Below, in pieces: positions 1 to 8,395 of a stretch of 64,000 bases of DNA (position 1 is its first letter; the number at the start of each line of letters is the position of its first letter). The position numbers and the translations under genes were made by a program. Source of the stretch: Eutreptiella sp. 'Long Island Sound 2002' (lineage: Eukaryota; Euglenozoa; Euglenophyceae; Eutreptiales; Eutreptiaceae); contig OZ038378.1 of the NCBI GenBank assembly GCA_964036045.1, positions 162,842,811-162,906,810 of the forward strand, in the 5' to 3' direction. The notes beneath the pieces are model-generated. The model was not told where the DNA came from. It saw nothing but the letters and a program-made list of their open reading frames with translations, and did not search any database.

Positions 1-2
1 TG

Positions 3-1539
3 GAGAACACAAGTCCAGGTGCTGCAGAAGAATGCCTAACGTCACACCCCGGTTGCGGTGCTGAGTCACTCTCTGATCAGGGATCCCCTGTGCCCCTAGC
101 ACAGCGCCCACCACAGGTTTTATTGAGTGGGCAAGATAGTGAAATGTCATCCCCAAATATGGATAGCAGTTTGGGGACGGCATGCACTGTCGTGGCACCT
201 AGTCAGTCCAGCACAGATGGCTCACAGCCGAGTAACAGCCCCCCCTCAGGCAAGAAAGCAATGCCTAGGGATCCCAACCCCATGCCTGCTGCAAAGTGTG
301 TGCGGCTAGGGGTGGACGAGGCCGCAGCAATTGATTGTGACAATCCTGACCAGAAGGTTGAGGTGGATAAAATCAAGGCTCCTGCCGGTAGGGAGCTGCC
401 TACCATCCGGCAACTGAAGTTACGGTTGGCACGTGATGAGTATGTCGCTGGTGCATTTTTTTTTTAATGCAGTTGCCCTCAGCCTCCATGCGCTCCGCAG
501 TCAGACCCCCTTAACTGGAGCGGACCTGCGAGTCCAGGCAACCATAATGTACAGGGAACGGTGTGGCATAGAGGTTAAAGAGAGTGCTCTAAGTGTCTGT
601 AGGGCCCTGGAAGAGAATAATTGGGCCGGGAAGCCCTGGGGGGGAATGCCCGACCATTTTCGACATCTCGCCCACCACATCGATGGGAAGGTTGTTTTGT
701 TGCGTACAAACACAACAAAAATAATGGATTCAAGGTTTGGCCCGGACACTGATGTGACGTCTGCTGCAGTTTGGAGTCCGGGTATGGCAGAAGCCAAACT
801 GTACCATACAATCCAGGAGATGGAGGAAGCTTGTGAACAAGCATGCGTGATCGTCGTTGGTGAGGCCGAACGTGATGGGCACCGGCCGGGAGGACATTAC
901 CGGGGCGCCAGCTACGACCGCTCGTTGCAGGTAGCACCTTTGTGTGTCTTGCATGGCATAATGGGGACACTGCTGTACACTAGAGAGACGTTAGTGCAGT
1001 TCTCCTTGCGAAGGTTGCAGTTGGGTGTCGGTGGGAGCAAAGGGCATACAGCGAAAGGGGATTGTCGCCGGTCGCGGCTTGTGCAAGGGACACAGGAGCA
1101 TGGCCCCCTTGTGATGATGGTGAACCACATTGCAAGGGAGTTGGTGCCAGAGTGGTTCACATGGACTACAATACAGCTGTCATGTAATGAGACGACAGCT
1201 CCCCATCGACATCGTTTTGATAGTACCCCATGGCAAGCAGCCTTCTCGACGGGGCGGCACGTGGGTGGTGAGATCTGGGTGGAAGAGGGAGGCGTCGGCA
1301 GTGGACCGCACGGCAGACCAGGGAGAAGGGAGTGCCCAGATGGCATTAACCGTCCGGGGCATAGGTACCGTGTCGATAGGCAACCTGTAGTGGTCCGCAC
1401 TGGGGCATGGCATGCTACTTGCCCATGGAAAGGGGATAGGCGATTGGTGGTGCTTTAAGGCCGTGGAGAATGGCAGAGTTTGCCTCCTTCGCACCGCAAG
1501 TTCTTGCAGCAACATGCCTTCCGCCTGCCTGCAGGTTAG
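3..1539 (+). pseudogene. OTU-like protease plus 2OG-Fe(II) oxygenase-like protein, frameshifted
   Basis: The frame is open from the window edge to a TAA at 465-467. Coding continues in the next frame from about 433 to a TAA at 1456-1458, and that same frame resumes to 1539. The shift falls at ten T residues (456-465). After it, FNAVALSLH resembles the block following the OTU catalytic Cys, but no Cys is readable there. WGG at residues 69-71 of the second frame and a GGHY box (His155) fit the OTU core and catalytic His. A second domain at residues 230-345 has the 2OG-Fe(II) dioxygenase pattern: WTTIQLSCNETTAPHRH (expected HxD, here HxH at 258-260), GGEIWV, GAWHATCPW (distal His327) and GDRRLV (2OG-binding Arg336). 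The block after the stop (GRGEWQSLPPS...FRLP) looks like the domain's normal tail, so the stop is probably a mutation. The N-terminus is cut by the window edge. Confidence 0.55.
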
Positions 1540-1589
1540 TGGCGGTCCGCAAGGTGGAGCACGGCAACGGCCATGTGGCATGGCGAACC

Positions 1590-2686
1590 CCCCAAGTCAC
1601 AATTGGTGTTGGCTTGGTACAACGTTGCAATGCCTCCTGCTAGCCTCTGGTGGATAGGAGGCCTTCCATGATGAATGCCCAGATGATGTGGCGGTGTGAG
1701 CTACACGTTGGGGTGACATTGTGGCAGGTATGACAGGTGCTGTGTACCGTCCACATGCCGTTGCACGCCTGTTGGCGGATGAGGGACAGCCAACTGTTGA
1801 TGTGTGCCAGTGTAGTGGTCGGTGTCAATGTGTCAGGGGGGCTCCCAAGTTTGAGTGGATGCAGCAGTCCGAGATGGCTGAGTGTTGGAAGCACATGGTA
1901 CCGAAGCTGGTTCGTGCTGGTGTTCGTTCTCTGTCTGACTGCTTGTCTCATGAGCAATGGTGGCAGCGGTGCCCAGTGTGTGACATGAAAGTCCACCAAG
2001 CTGGAGGTGAGTTGGGAATGGCTGCCCAAGTGTTGCATGTTACTAACCAGGGCCAAAGCGTGAGGGTGCGAATGAGGGAGGGCATGAGGGGCCGTTCGTT
2101 GGGCCGCCCTTCAAACGCCCCCCCATGTGGCTGTGCGGGGGATCTCCAGGAGGCCATTGTACTATCGTCACTAGTGTTCAGCAAGTGGGCTCCACTCCAT
2201 GTCCACAATCAACAGCTTCATAGCTTGACGGTGGATCATGAGTTTGTGGATGTCAATGGGCACCATTGGTCCCTGCGGGCCATGGTGCTACATGTTGGAC
2301 CAACTAGGGAGCAAGGGCACTTTATTGCTCACATTTTAGTTCGTGATGTGTGGTGGTTGTGTGATGATGCGTCAGTGACCAGGGGACGGCCCCAAGCCAC
2401 TTCACGAAAGGTGACATTCCTATTGTATGAGCGTACTCCCACGGAGATGGTGGGTCTGTCACAAGGCGGTTCACAAAGCAATCGTGGTGTACGTGATGCC
2501 CCCTCTCAGTCTACGGCAACAACTGTCGACAGGCATGTCCGAGCGTGCCAAGTAACACCCAGTTGCCAGCCATGGCGCTGCCAACGGGTGACCTCAGTTA
2601 TACCACACATGTGGGGGATGTGCAGCCCACCACCGAGTTTATTGAACTTGTGGCAAAGCTTGTACAAAAGCAAAGGGTACGGGTGA
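1590..2686 (+). pseudogene. USP (peptidase C19)-like deubiquitinase domain, 5' part disrupted
   Basis: An open frame begins at 1721. It carries the later landmarks of a ubiquitin-specific protease. QQSEMAECWKHM (residues 48-59) matches the QQDAxEFxxxL box. CPVC (84-87) resembles a zinc-knuckle CxxC. HWSLRAMVLHVG...GHFIAHI (182-205) matches the strand plus GHYxAY catalytic-His box. WWLCDDASVT (211-220) and KVTFLLYER (230-238) match the WYxFDDxxV and AYxLFYxR endings. The expected N-terminal Cys box should lie around 1590-1650, where short matches are split between frames (GLVQRC and LGTTLQC), so that part appears broken. In family terms this would be a ubiquitin hydrolase. Placed between the oxygenase and the transposase, it looks like part of the same element. 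No intron was needed to explain it. Confidence 0.55.
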
Positions 2687-3759
2687 AACAGCATCTGCAG
2701 GTCCGTGTGCAAGCCCACCAGGTTCATCTCCGGGCACGTCATGAGAAGGAGTGGGATGAGAGGCATGCAGGTCAGGGCATGTCGCACCGGTCTGTTGCCG
2801 AGTCCGTAGAACACGATAGAGCCCGATCTGCTGCATTGGCAGCAACGGGGAGCAATGCTTTTTCTGTGATGATGGGGGCAGCCCCCAAGCAACAAACAGC
2901 AGGGCCAAAGACACTGCAAGCGTTTGTGGATGAGCATTGGCAGTTGCAGTTCACTGTTCAAGGGGGTGTAATGTGCATATGTTGTGCATGGGCTGCTGAA
3001 ACGGATTGTCCAGGGGTGAAGCGGCCACCGAAGGCTGCTACACCCTTGGTGAATGGAACATATGGCATGGGCATGCGTATGATGATCGCTACACCAAAGG
3101 GATGGCGTAAAGATGTCCTGGAGGGTCACCTTGGTGTGTCACGTGGCACGACCAGCAGCCGCAAGAAAATTGATAATCCTGGCCGCCACCACTTGGCCGC
3201 CGAGGAGAGTTTCTGGGTGCATTGTGCAGAACGTTTTCGGGCACTGTGCCCCAGTGCATCTGCGTGTGCGGTCAATGTGGCAGAGAGGAGCACTGTGTTC
3301 ATTAGGGGTGAGGGCATGGACCTCGGTGTACCTATGAGCGATGCGGTGGCAGCCATTTTGTCACTCTTGGTGGAGGTATACATTGGCCTCCGCATGTGCA
3401 CATCCATCCGTGCAATCAGTGAACGCATTCTTCTGCATTGTGCGATGACCTCCGAACCGGGCCATCATGCCTCTCGGCGATGGATAGTTGAGAAGGCCAT
3501 GGTCGCAATGCATGGCGCCATGCAAGATGGTGTGTCAGAGACCTTGCAAAGGGCATTGTTCATTGCCTTGTTGTTGGATGGATCTGACCGGCAACGGCAT
3601 CGTATCAATGAGTATGCCATCCTGCTCCTCTTTCCAGGCACTGGGCCAGGGGGAATGTCATTGTGCTCCATTGCCGACACATCAACAGCTTGTCTTGCAG
3701 TGGCACCACGCACACCAAGGTTAGAGGCACCATCCACCGCAAAAGCCACAACCTTCTGA
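2572..3759 (+). pseudogene. hAT-like transposase, N-terminal half (to first catalytic Asp)
   Basis: ATG at 2572 is the first Met codon I would choose; the frame is open slightly upstream. A basic, helical N-terminal region of about 110 residues is followed by a BED-like zinc-binding segment (MCICCAW with downstream basic residues and GHLG). The C-terminal part reads ALLLDGSDRQRHRINEYAILLLF, truncated here to its key feature: an Asp codon at 3577-3579 in the RNase-H-fold strand that carries the first catalytic Asp of hAT transposases. The frame then runs into about 100 nt of non-matching sequence and stops at 3759, because the following block is inverted (see 3650-3875). The C-terminal half resumes at 3876. 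Inferred role: cut-and-paste transposition, now inactive. Confidence 0.6.
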
Positions 3760-3875
3760 GCCCACCAGGCACGGTCAGGCATCCAGGACAACAGCACTGC
3801 CTCCACCTGTGCCGTCACCTCTTGTGCCTCCCCTAAAGCCACATCCACCACCCCAAGGAATACCTCACACATTCC
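3650..3875 (-). pseudogene. Inverted segment of the transposase carrying the second catalytic-Asp block
   Basis: The plus strand here is non-matching sequence. The minus strand reads through 3872-3655 with a typical hAT middle segment: CEVFLGVVDVALGEAQ, then AWWAQKVVAFAVDGASNLG, in which the Asp of DGAS is encoded at 3732-3734. In hAT enzymes this K-V-x-x-x-x-x-DGASN block comes after the first-Asp strand and before the HC-x-x-HRL block. Those two are present in the correct places, but on the plus strand, at 3577 and near 3934. The segment therefore lies where it should but in reverse orientation. The breakpoints can only be bounded: left about 3643-3660, right about 3866-3890. I saw no obvious inverted repeat at the edges. 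Confidence 0.65.
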
Positions 3876-5861
3876 GTGTTTGCCATGCTTGTGAAGTGGT
3901 TGTCCTTGCTAACCCCCTTGGGTGAGCCATGCCATGTGGTCGAGCGCAAGCTAGGCCTTGCCTTGGAGGCTGCCGGCCAAGTGCATGGTGACTACCTGGC
4001 AGCTGTGGGTCGCCAACGTGCATTGTACAACGGTGCACGCCAGTGGAAGGACCTCGAGAGGTGTGTCCAAGAGAACACCAGACCAGATACACGCAGCGGG
4101 TTGCGTTTGATCCCTGCCAGTCACCGTATCCGGTGGTCCGAGGCAAATGCCCGTCGCAACAAGGTGTTCTTGGCCAATGTGCCATGGGTGGCGAGGCATT
4201 TGGATTCCAAAACGCACCTCACCACCAAGGAGGAGGATGTGTGGGAGGATTGCCATGATGCAGGTTTGCTGTCATGGGCAGTGGTATATGGAGACATACT
4301 ACACGGTACACGCAGCTTCAACAATGTTGCACAGTTGCATGCACCAACAGGTGCCCACTTGACCAAGGCAACCGAAATCTTACAGGCACGGGTGGAAAAG
4401 GTGGCGAGGGAGGAGGGGACAGGGTGGACTCAATTCAAAGAGCAAACTGTGACAGGTGCATGGCATGGCGTTGAATTGGTCCGGTTTGATACCGATGGCC
4501 AGAGGTGCACAACCAGCCCCCCTTTTCCAGCCACAGAGGCACGTGCAGTCACAGACACACTGCTTGCTGGCATCAGGGAGGGACAGGGGACCATTGACCC
4601 CCGGGGTGTTCTTGAGTGTGCTGTGTGGCTTAACCACGGCCGTTGGCTCGCTCTACCAGCGGCTGATCGAGCCACATTTGGAGTGGATCTGCTGAAGCAG
4701 TTCATGGGCACACACCACGCTGAACTGGCAGCTGCGCATGTTAATGCTGCTCGTGCATTGGAAGAGTGGGAATCCTTCAAGGAGCATGTCGTTCGGACCT
4801 TCGCCAAGACCCCCATGTCCCGGATGTGGGAGGCCTTGACGCCGGAGCAGGAGCATGTCCAATGGGTGAATGTTTGGCGTGTTTTGGCATTGCTGCGCAC
4901 ATATTGCCCTGCTGAGGCTGCTGTTGAGCGTGCCATTTCGTTGCGTGGGAGGTGCACCAACAGTATGCATGATATGGAGGACACACATGTCCTTAGCATG
5001 TGCATGGCTCTGCATTGTAATCTGCCACCTTTGCGGCAGTGGGTGAAGGGGCAGGGTGTCGAGGTAGCCAGCAAGCTCGCAGCCAATGCACGCTTCGATG
5101 TGCGTCCCCGGCATAGGGTTTCGCATCGCATTGATCCACGTACATCAGTGGAAGCGGCCATGCTGCAGTGCCTGGAGGGGGAGGCTGCAGTGGCAGACGA
5201 TGGTGACATTTTGCCATCTTTTGGGGGGTCGGAGGTGCCACTGGCTTGTCAAGGCGCAACACGCAGACGCGCTGACCAACCAGCCCCGTCTGAGCACACT
5301 GAGGGCACTCTGGTCGAACCAGATGGTAGTCCTACTCAGCATGGTGGCAACCATGACTTCTTCACTTTCCGAAGGGGCATGGACTGTGCAGTGTGCAGGC
5401 AGTCCGTGCGCATCTGGTGCAACACATGTCTGGTTTGCCACACGTGCTTTGTCAAGGATCCAAGACCGTGTGGTGAGGCAGTGGTGCAGGTTGTGGATGA
5501 TGCAGCCGAGGCTGCTGAAAATAACAGTGAAGAGGAGGCAGTGGCACCACGGAAGTCCGACCCAAAGCGTGCCTTGGTCCGTGCACAGGCCAAGTTGGTA
5601 TGTGCTGCAAAGGCAGGCACATTGTGTGACTGCACACGCGCTTGCATTTGTGATTGCTTGGCAAGCATGGGTGTGAAGGTGCCAAATAGCAAGACCCGGG
5701 GAGAAGCCCGAGACATTGCTATGCTATTGCCTTTGCTAGCCCAGATGGACTCTGATTGGGCCCCAACGGATCGTGTTACCCGTTCTGCTGCACCTCCCAG
5801 CAGCTCACAACCATGTTCCCAAGTGCCGGTGGATGACATGGACGGACTCATTGATGAATGA
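3876..5861 (+). CDS. hAT-like transposase, C-terminal half with dimerisation region
   Basis: A 661-codon open frame; 3876 is simply the frame opening (GTG) and not a likely start, since the protein continues from the 5' half. EPCHVVERKLGLALEAA near residues 17-33 matches the HCxxHRLxLA block that follows the second catalytic Asp in hAT enzymes. Near 4912-4940 AEAAVERAISLRG matches the conserved xSVERxFSxxG motif of the hAT C-terminal dimerisation domain, followed by the expected spacing to a helical LSMCMALHCNLPPL. The last 200 residues are extra: a Cys-rich cluster (CAVC, CNTC, CHTC), an acidic stretch, and a second Cys-rich piece followed by a SAP-like helix pair. It ends at TGA 5859-5861. 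The half is intact, but the enzyme as a whole is not. Confidence 0.6.
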   Translation: MFAMLVKWLSLLTPLGEPCHVVERKLGLALEAAGQVHGDYLAAVGRQRALYNGARQWKDLERCVQENTRPDTRSGLRLIPASHRIRWSEANARRNKVFLANVPWVARHLDSKTHLTTKEEDVWEDCHDAGLLSWAVVYGDILHGTRSFNNVAQLHAPTGAHLTKATEILQARVEKVAREEGTGWTQFKEQTVTGAWHGVELVRFDTDGQRCTTSPPFPATEARAVTDTLLAGIREGQGTIDPRGVLECAVWLNHGRWLALPAADRATFGVDLLKQFMGTHHAELAAAHVNAARALEEWESFKEHVVRTFAKTPMSRMWEALTPEQEHVQWVNVWRVLALLRTYCPAEAAVERAISLRGRCTNSMHDMEDTHVLSMCMALHCNLPPLRQWVKGQGVEVASKLAANARFDVRPRHRVSHRIDPRTSVEAAMLQCLEGEAAVADDGDILPSFGGSEVPLACQGATRRRADQPAPSEHTEGTLVEPDGSPTQHGGNHDFFTFRRGMDCAVCRQSVRIWCNTCLVCHTCFVKDPRPCGEAVVQVVDDAAEAAENNSEEEAVAPRKSDPKRALVRAQAKLVCAAKAGTLCDCTRACICDCLASMGVKVPNSKTRGEARDIAMLLPLLAQMDSDWAPTDRVTRSAAPPSSSQPCSQVPVDDMDGLIDE

Positions 5862-6600
5862 CAGTGTTGGGGTTGCAGTGGTATTGTGCTTTTGCATGCC
5901 TGCTGTGCTAATCCCCATGTTCTCCTTCTGTGCAGGTCCATTCATACATTAGCAACCATCAGTACGGTTTTCCCATTTCCCTTGGTTTTCCCTTTTCCCA
6001 CATTTTCCCCAACGCCCCATTTTTCAAGAGGTATGTGTTTTTTTTTTTGGGCGGGGGGGGGGGGGGTACTTGTGCCACATTGTTCCCAGAATTGCCTTTT
6101 CCGCATTTTCAAACCCCCTTTTTTCCCCAACCCAACCCATCATTTTCTTGAACTGCATGGTTGTGTGTTCTTGGGGGGGGGGGGGCCTTGTATCAGACTT
6201 TTCCTAGTGTTCCCTTGTCCACATTTTCCATTCCAACCTATTTTCCCTAACGCACCATTTTCCCGAGGTGAACTGCCTGTGTGTCTGTGGGGGGTGGGGT
6301 ATTGCACTTTTATCCCCATTTTCCTGTGAAGTTGCTATGTGTCTTGGGGGGGGTGTCTGCACTGTTATAACCATTTTCTTGAACTCAAGTTCCTGTGTGT
6401 GTGTGTGGGGGGGGGGGGGGCGCACTTGTATCAGACTTTTACTTGGATGTGCTCTAATGTGGGTCCGCAACACGACATGCCAAATCAGACTTCAGACTTC
6501 AGACTTTATACCCATAGCTGTGCAGAACCGTGTATTTGATGTTACTAATAAGCACCGGATGGGGAGGTGGGATTAGAAGAACCTCTGCAGCCAAACATAT
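5862..6600. repeat. Non-coding tail with degenerate G-run repeats
   Basis: Downstream of the transposase there is no gene. Degenerate units of roughly 60-100 nt each combine TGTGTGT, a run of 8-14 G and a short TTTTCC-rich segment such as CATTTTCC (about 6035, 6165, 6285, 6345, 6400). Near 6485 the motif CAGACTT is repeated three times. The repeats may be the subterminal region of the transposon; the element at 44439-45867 also has G-run/TTTTCC arrays inside its ends. That link is inference. Confidence 0.4.
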
Positions 6601-6628
6601 GGCTGACACCCCCTAACCCAAATTTTGC

Positions 6629-6997
6629 ACAGAGCAGGGAGATGTTGTGGGACCTACGGCCCATAATCGGCTGATGATGGAGGCTCCCATTGCTGGGGCA
6701 GCTTCCTTTGGGGAGCAATGTATGTTAGTTGGGGACTTGCTGGTCTCAGTTGTGGGTGAGCGGTCATGCGTCCGCCGTTTCATCAACCCAGAGGAAGGAA
6801 GACAAGTCATTTGGGTAGAAAAACCGCCCACTACCTCCTGCAGGAATCCCCCCGCCCCCCGTCGCCGCTTGAATCATAGTCAGTTTTCCCCAGCTCAAAG
6901 TACGAGATGCTGGCATTGTGACCACAAGCTCTCTTGTGCCCCAGCCAATGTGCCTGGCAACAGTATTCTGCAAGTTTTCAAGGGCAGTTTTCAATGA
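6629..6997 (+). CDS. Coding-like exon of unknown function
   Basis: A short plus-strand frame opens just after a possible acceptor (AGCAG). It reads GDVVGPTAHNRLMMEAP and then a reasonably complex sequence with ERSCVRRFINPEEGRQVIWV before becoming proline-rich. The first part faintly resembles the GDxVGPTxNRAAR segment of nucleotide cyclases, but the next residues do not support this. No start codon context or partner exon was found. It may be an exon of a degraded gene or chance. Confidence 0.25.
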   Translation, partial: TEQGDVVGPTAHNRLMMEAPIAGAASFGEQCMLVGDLLVSVVGERSCVRRFINPEEGRQVIWVEKPPTTSCRNPPAPRRRLNHSQFSPAQSTRCWHCDHKLSCAPANVPGNSILQVFKGSFQ

Positions 6998-7110
6998 TTT
7001 AATGTGATTCCGCATCTTTGCCATGGCCTTCTCTCCAGTGAGGCTGAGTGCACAGGAATTTGCACAGCCCGACGGTCTGCCTGTGTGCCCAGTGTCTTTG
7101 TTTCCCCAAA

Positions 7111-7665
7111 ATGGACGTCGCCCAGTGGGACGTGGCAGCAGTGGGTGACTGGCTGCGCCAAATCGGTCTCGGGGACTTTGCTGCTACATTTGAGGAGGAG
7201 GTGGTGGATGGCCCCTGCCTGCTCAGCATGACCACGGATGAATTGAAGAGCTTAGGGCTGAAGATGGGCCACGTGAAAAGGCTGCAGCGCGAGCTCGCTG
7301 GACTGACTGAGGCACCGGTTGCCCACGCAAAGAAACCTACATCCATTTCGTATTTGAAAAAATGTGGCACGATACCTGTGAAGCTCCTCAAGCCCAAAGT
7401 TTCTCTGGGATCCAATCCGTCAGTACCAGCTACGCCGAAAACGCCGAAAACGCCTGCCTTTCAGCGCAGGCGACACCCCACCAGCCGGTTTGGGGGCCGA
7501 AGCAGCACGGCAGCAGGTCGCCTGGAGGATGGCATCGCGGATGCCGTCCAATGCACAGCAGAAGACACCATGGCATACGAGTTCTTCCCGGAGGGCTACA
7601 CCGCCTCGCTGACGATCACAGAGTTCATTGCGCGCCTCCCTGCACACAAGTTCCCCCCCGATTGA
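7111..7665 (+). CDS. SAM-domain protein
   Basis: ATG at 7111 opens a 184-codon frame. Residues 3-65 form a sterile alpha motif domain: W-x-x-x-x-V-x-x-WL (WDVAAVGDWLRQIGL), the central LLSMTTDELKSLGL and the final MGHVKRLQREL. SAM domains are small helical protein-interaction modules. The remainder is a basic, low-complexity linker (PATPKTPKTP) and a more ordered C-terminal block with AEDTMAYEFFPEGYTASL. The frame ends at TGA 7663-7665, but the same frame continues immediately with a convincing acidic helix (7666-7732), so the TGA may interrupt a longer protein. No upstream exon was recognised. Confidence is high for the domain and moderate for the gene ends. Confidence 0.75.
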   Translation: MDVAQWDVAAVGDWLRQIGLGDFAATFEEEVVDGPCLLSMTTDELKSLGLKMGHVKRLQRELAGLTEAPVAHAKKPTSISYLKKCGTIPVKLLKPKVSLGSNPSVPATPKTPKTPAFQRRRHPTSRFGGRSSTAAGRLEDGIADAVQCTAEDTMAYEFFPEGYTASLTITEFIARLPAHKFPPD

Positions 7666-7879
7666 GTGGAAGAAATGATGGAGGATTTTGAAGATGAAAT
7701 GCGGACGCAGCTGGAGGTTGCGGAGGAGCAACGTCTCGTGTTGAACAGGTCCCTCCCTGATTGCTTCTTCTTCTGTATCTCTAGTTCTGCCTCCCATCCA
7801 GAACAAGCTGGAGGAGGACCACGCCACCGCGCCAGGCCATGTACAGCAATGCATCGATGAGTTTGGGGGGGATTTGTAG
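7666..7879 (+). CDS. Downstream continuation of the SAM gene (acidic helix, probable short intron)
   Basis: In the same frame as the SAM gene, right after its TGA, the sequence reads VEEMMEDFEDEMRTQLEVAEEQ, a highly charged helix. Coding then shifts frame. A 52-nt intron 7733-7784 (GTCTCG...TATCTCTAG, phase 1) would join it to LPPIQNKLEEDH and a stop TAG at 7877-7879. Together these look like the natural C-terminus of the SAM protein. How the TGA at 7663-7665 is handled (nonsense mutation, sequencing error, recoding) is open. Confidence 0.4.
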
Positions 7880-8045
7880 GGGTGGGTTTTGGGGGTGGGC
7901 TGCATGTCTTCTGCGTGGCGTGGCTGTGATTCTTTCTGGTATTACTTTTTGCCAGTGTTTTGCTTTGTAGCGCCTCTTTCTGGGCTTTTCTTTGCGCGTT
8001 TAGCGCTATTTGTTTTGTTGTGTGTGTCTGTCTGGGGGTGCCTGG

Positions 8046-8395
8046 TTTTCACTTCCGGGTCGGGGGGGGGGTCGAAAAGGGCTCAATTGACAGGCACCAT
8101 TAATCAGTTATTATGAACTCTGGCGCCGAAGGCGCCGAAAAAATTTTTGAGCACTAAAATTGGTCGATTTTTTTTTCACCAATATATGGCAAATGATGAC
8201 TTTTCTGAACCCCCTCAACGCGCTGATTCCAAAAATCCCATTTTCATTTTTTGCCAATTTTTGGGTCTGAGTCACCTCCAAGGCCCGGGGGTCAGTCTCG
8301 GTAGGATTTTGGGGCTCCCGTCAATTGAGCCCTTTTTTTGGGGGGGGAGGTCCGGCCGGAGGGCTCTATCGACCCTCCCCCCCCGGAAGTGAAAG
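8046..8395. mobile_element. MITE-like element with G-rich inverted ends
   Basis: The left end (TTTCACTTCCGG, G-run, TCGAAAAGGGCTCAATTGAC) recurs inverted at the right end (GTCAATTGAGCCC, G-run, ATCGACCC, C-run, CCGGAAGTGAAA). This gives about 350 bp with inverted repeats of roughly 50-85 nt, the G/C runs varying in length. The core is AT-rich and has a small palindrome GGCGCCGAAGGCGCC near 8122-8136. There is no coding capacity. One end of the same family occurs again at 54052-54140. No target-site duplication was resolved. Confidence 0.5.

Larger units (their letters stand above)
3..5861 (+). mobile_element. Composite hAT-like DNA transposon with OTU, 2OG-oxygenase and USP-like domains (decayed, 5' end missing)
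   Basis: The first 5.9 kb is an almost continuous run of plus-strand coding sequence in four blocks that follow one another with little spacing. In order they carry an OTU-like cysteine protease domain, a TET/JBP-like 2OG-Fe(II) oxygenase domain, a USP (peptidase C19)-like domain, and a transposase with hAT-type catalytic and dimerisation motifs. Codon style and base composition look uniform across the blocks, so I infer one element. Frames are broken by a T10 tract at 456-465, a stop at 1456-1458, disruption near 1600-1720, and an inverted segment near 3650-3875, so this copy cannot be autonomous. The left terminus is outside the window and I did not find a convincing right terminal inverted repeat. 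Alternatively, a transposon lies next to captured or neighbouring genes. Confidence 0.6.

Noticed and set aside
2506..3129. 207-codon minus-strand frame inside the transposase region
   Set aside because: Antisense to the plus-strand transposase N-terminus and without motifs; only 3650-3875 has a genuine minus-strand signal.
6629..6830. Fragment of a nucleotide cyclase (GDVVGPTAHNR)
   Set aside because: Only the first dozen residues resemble that family; the following sequence does not, so it was listed as unknown.
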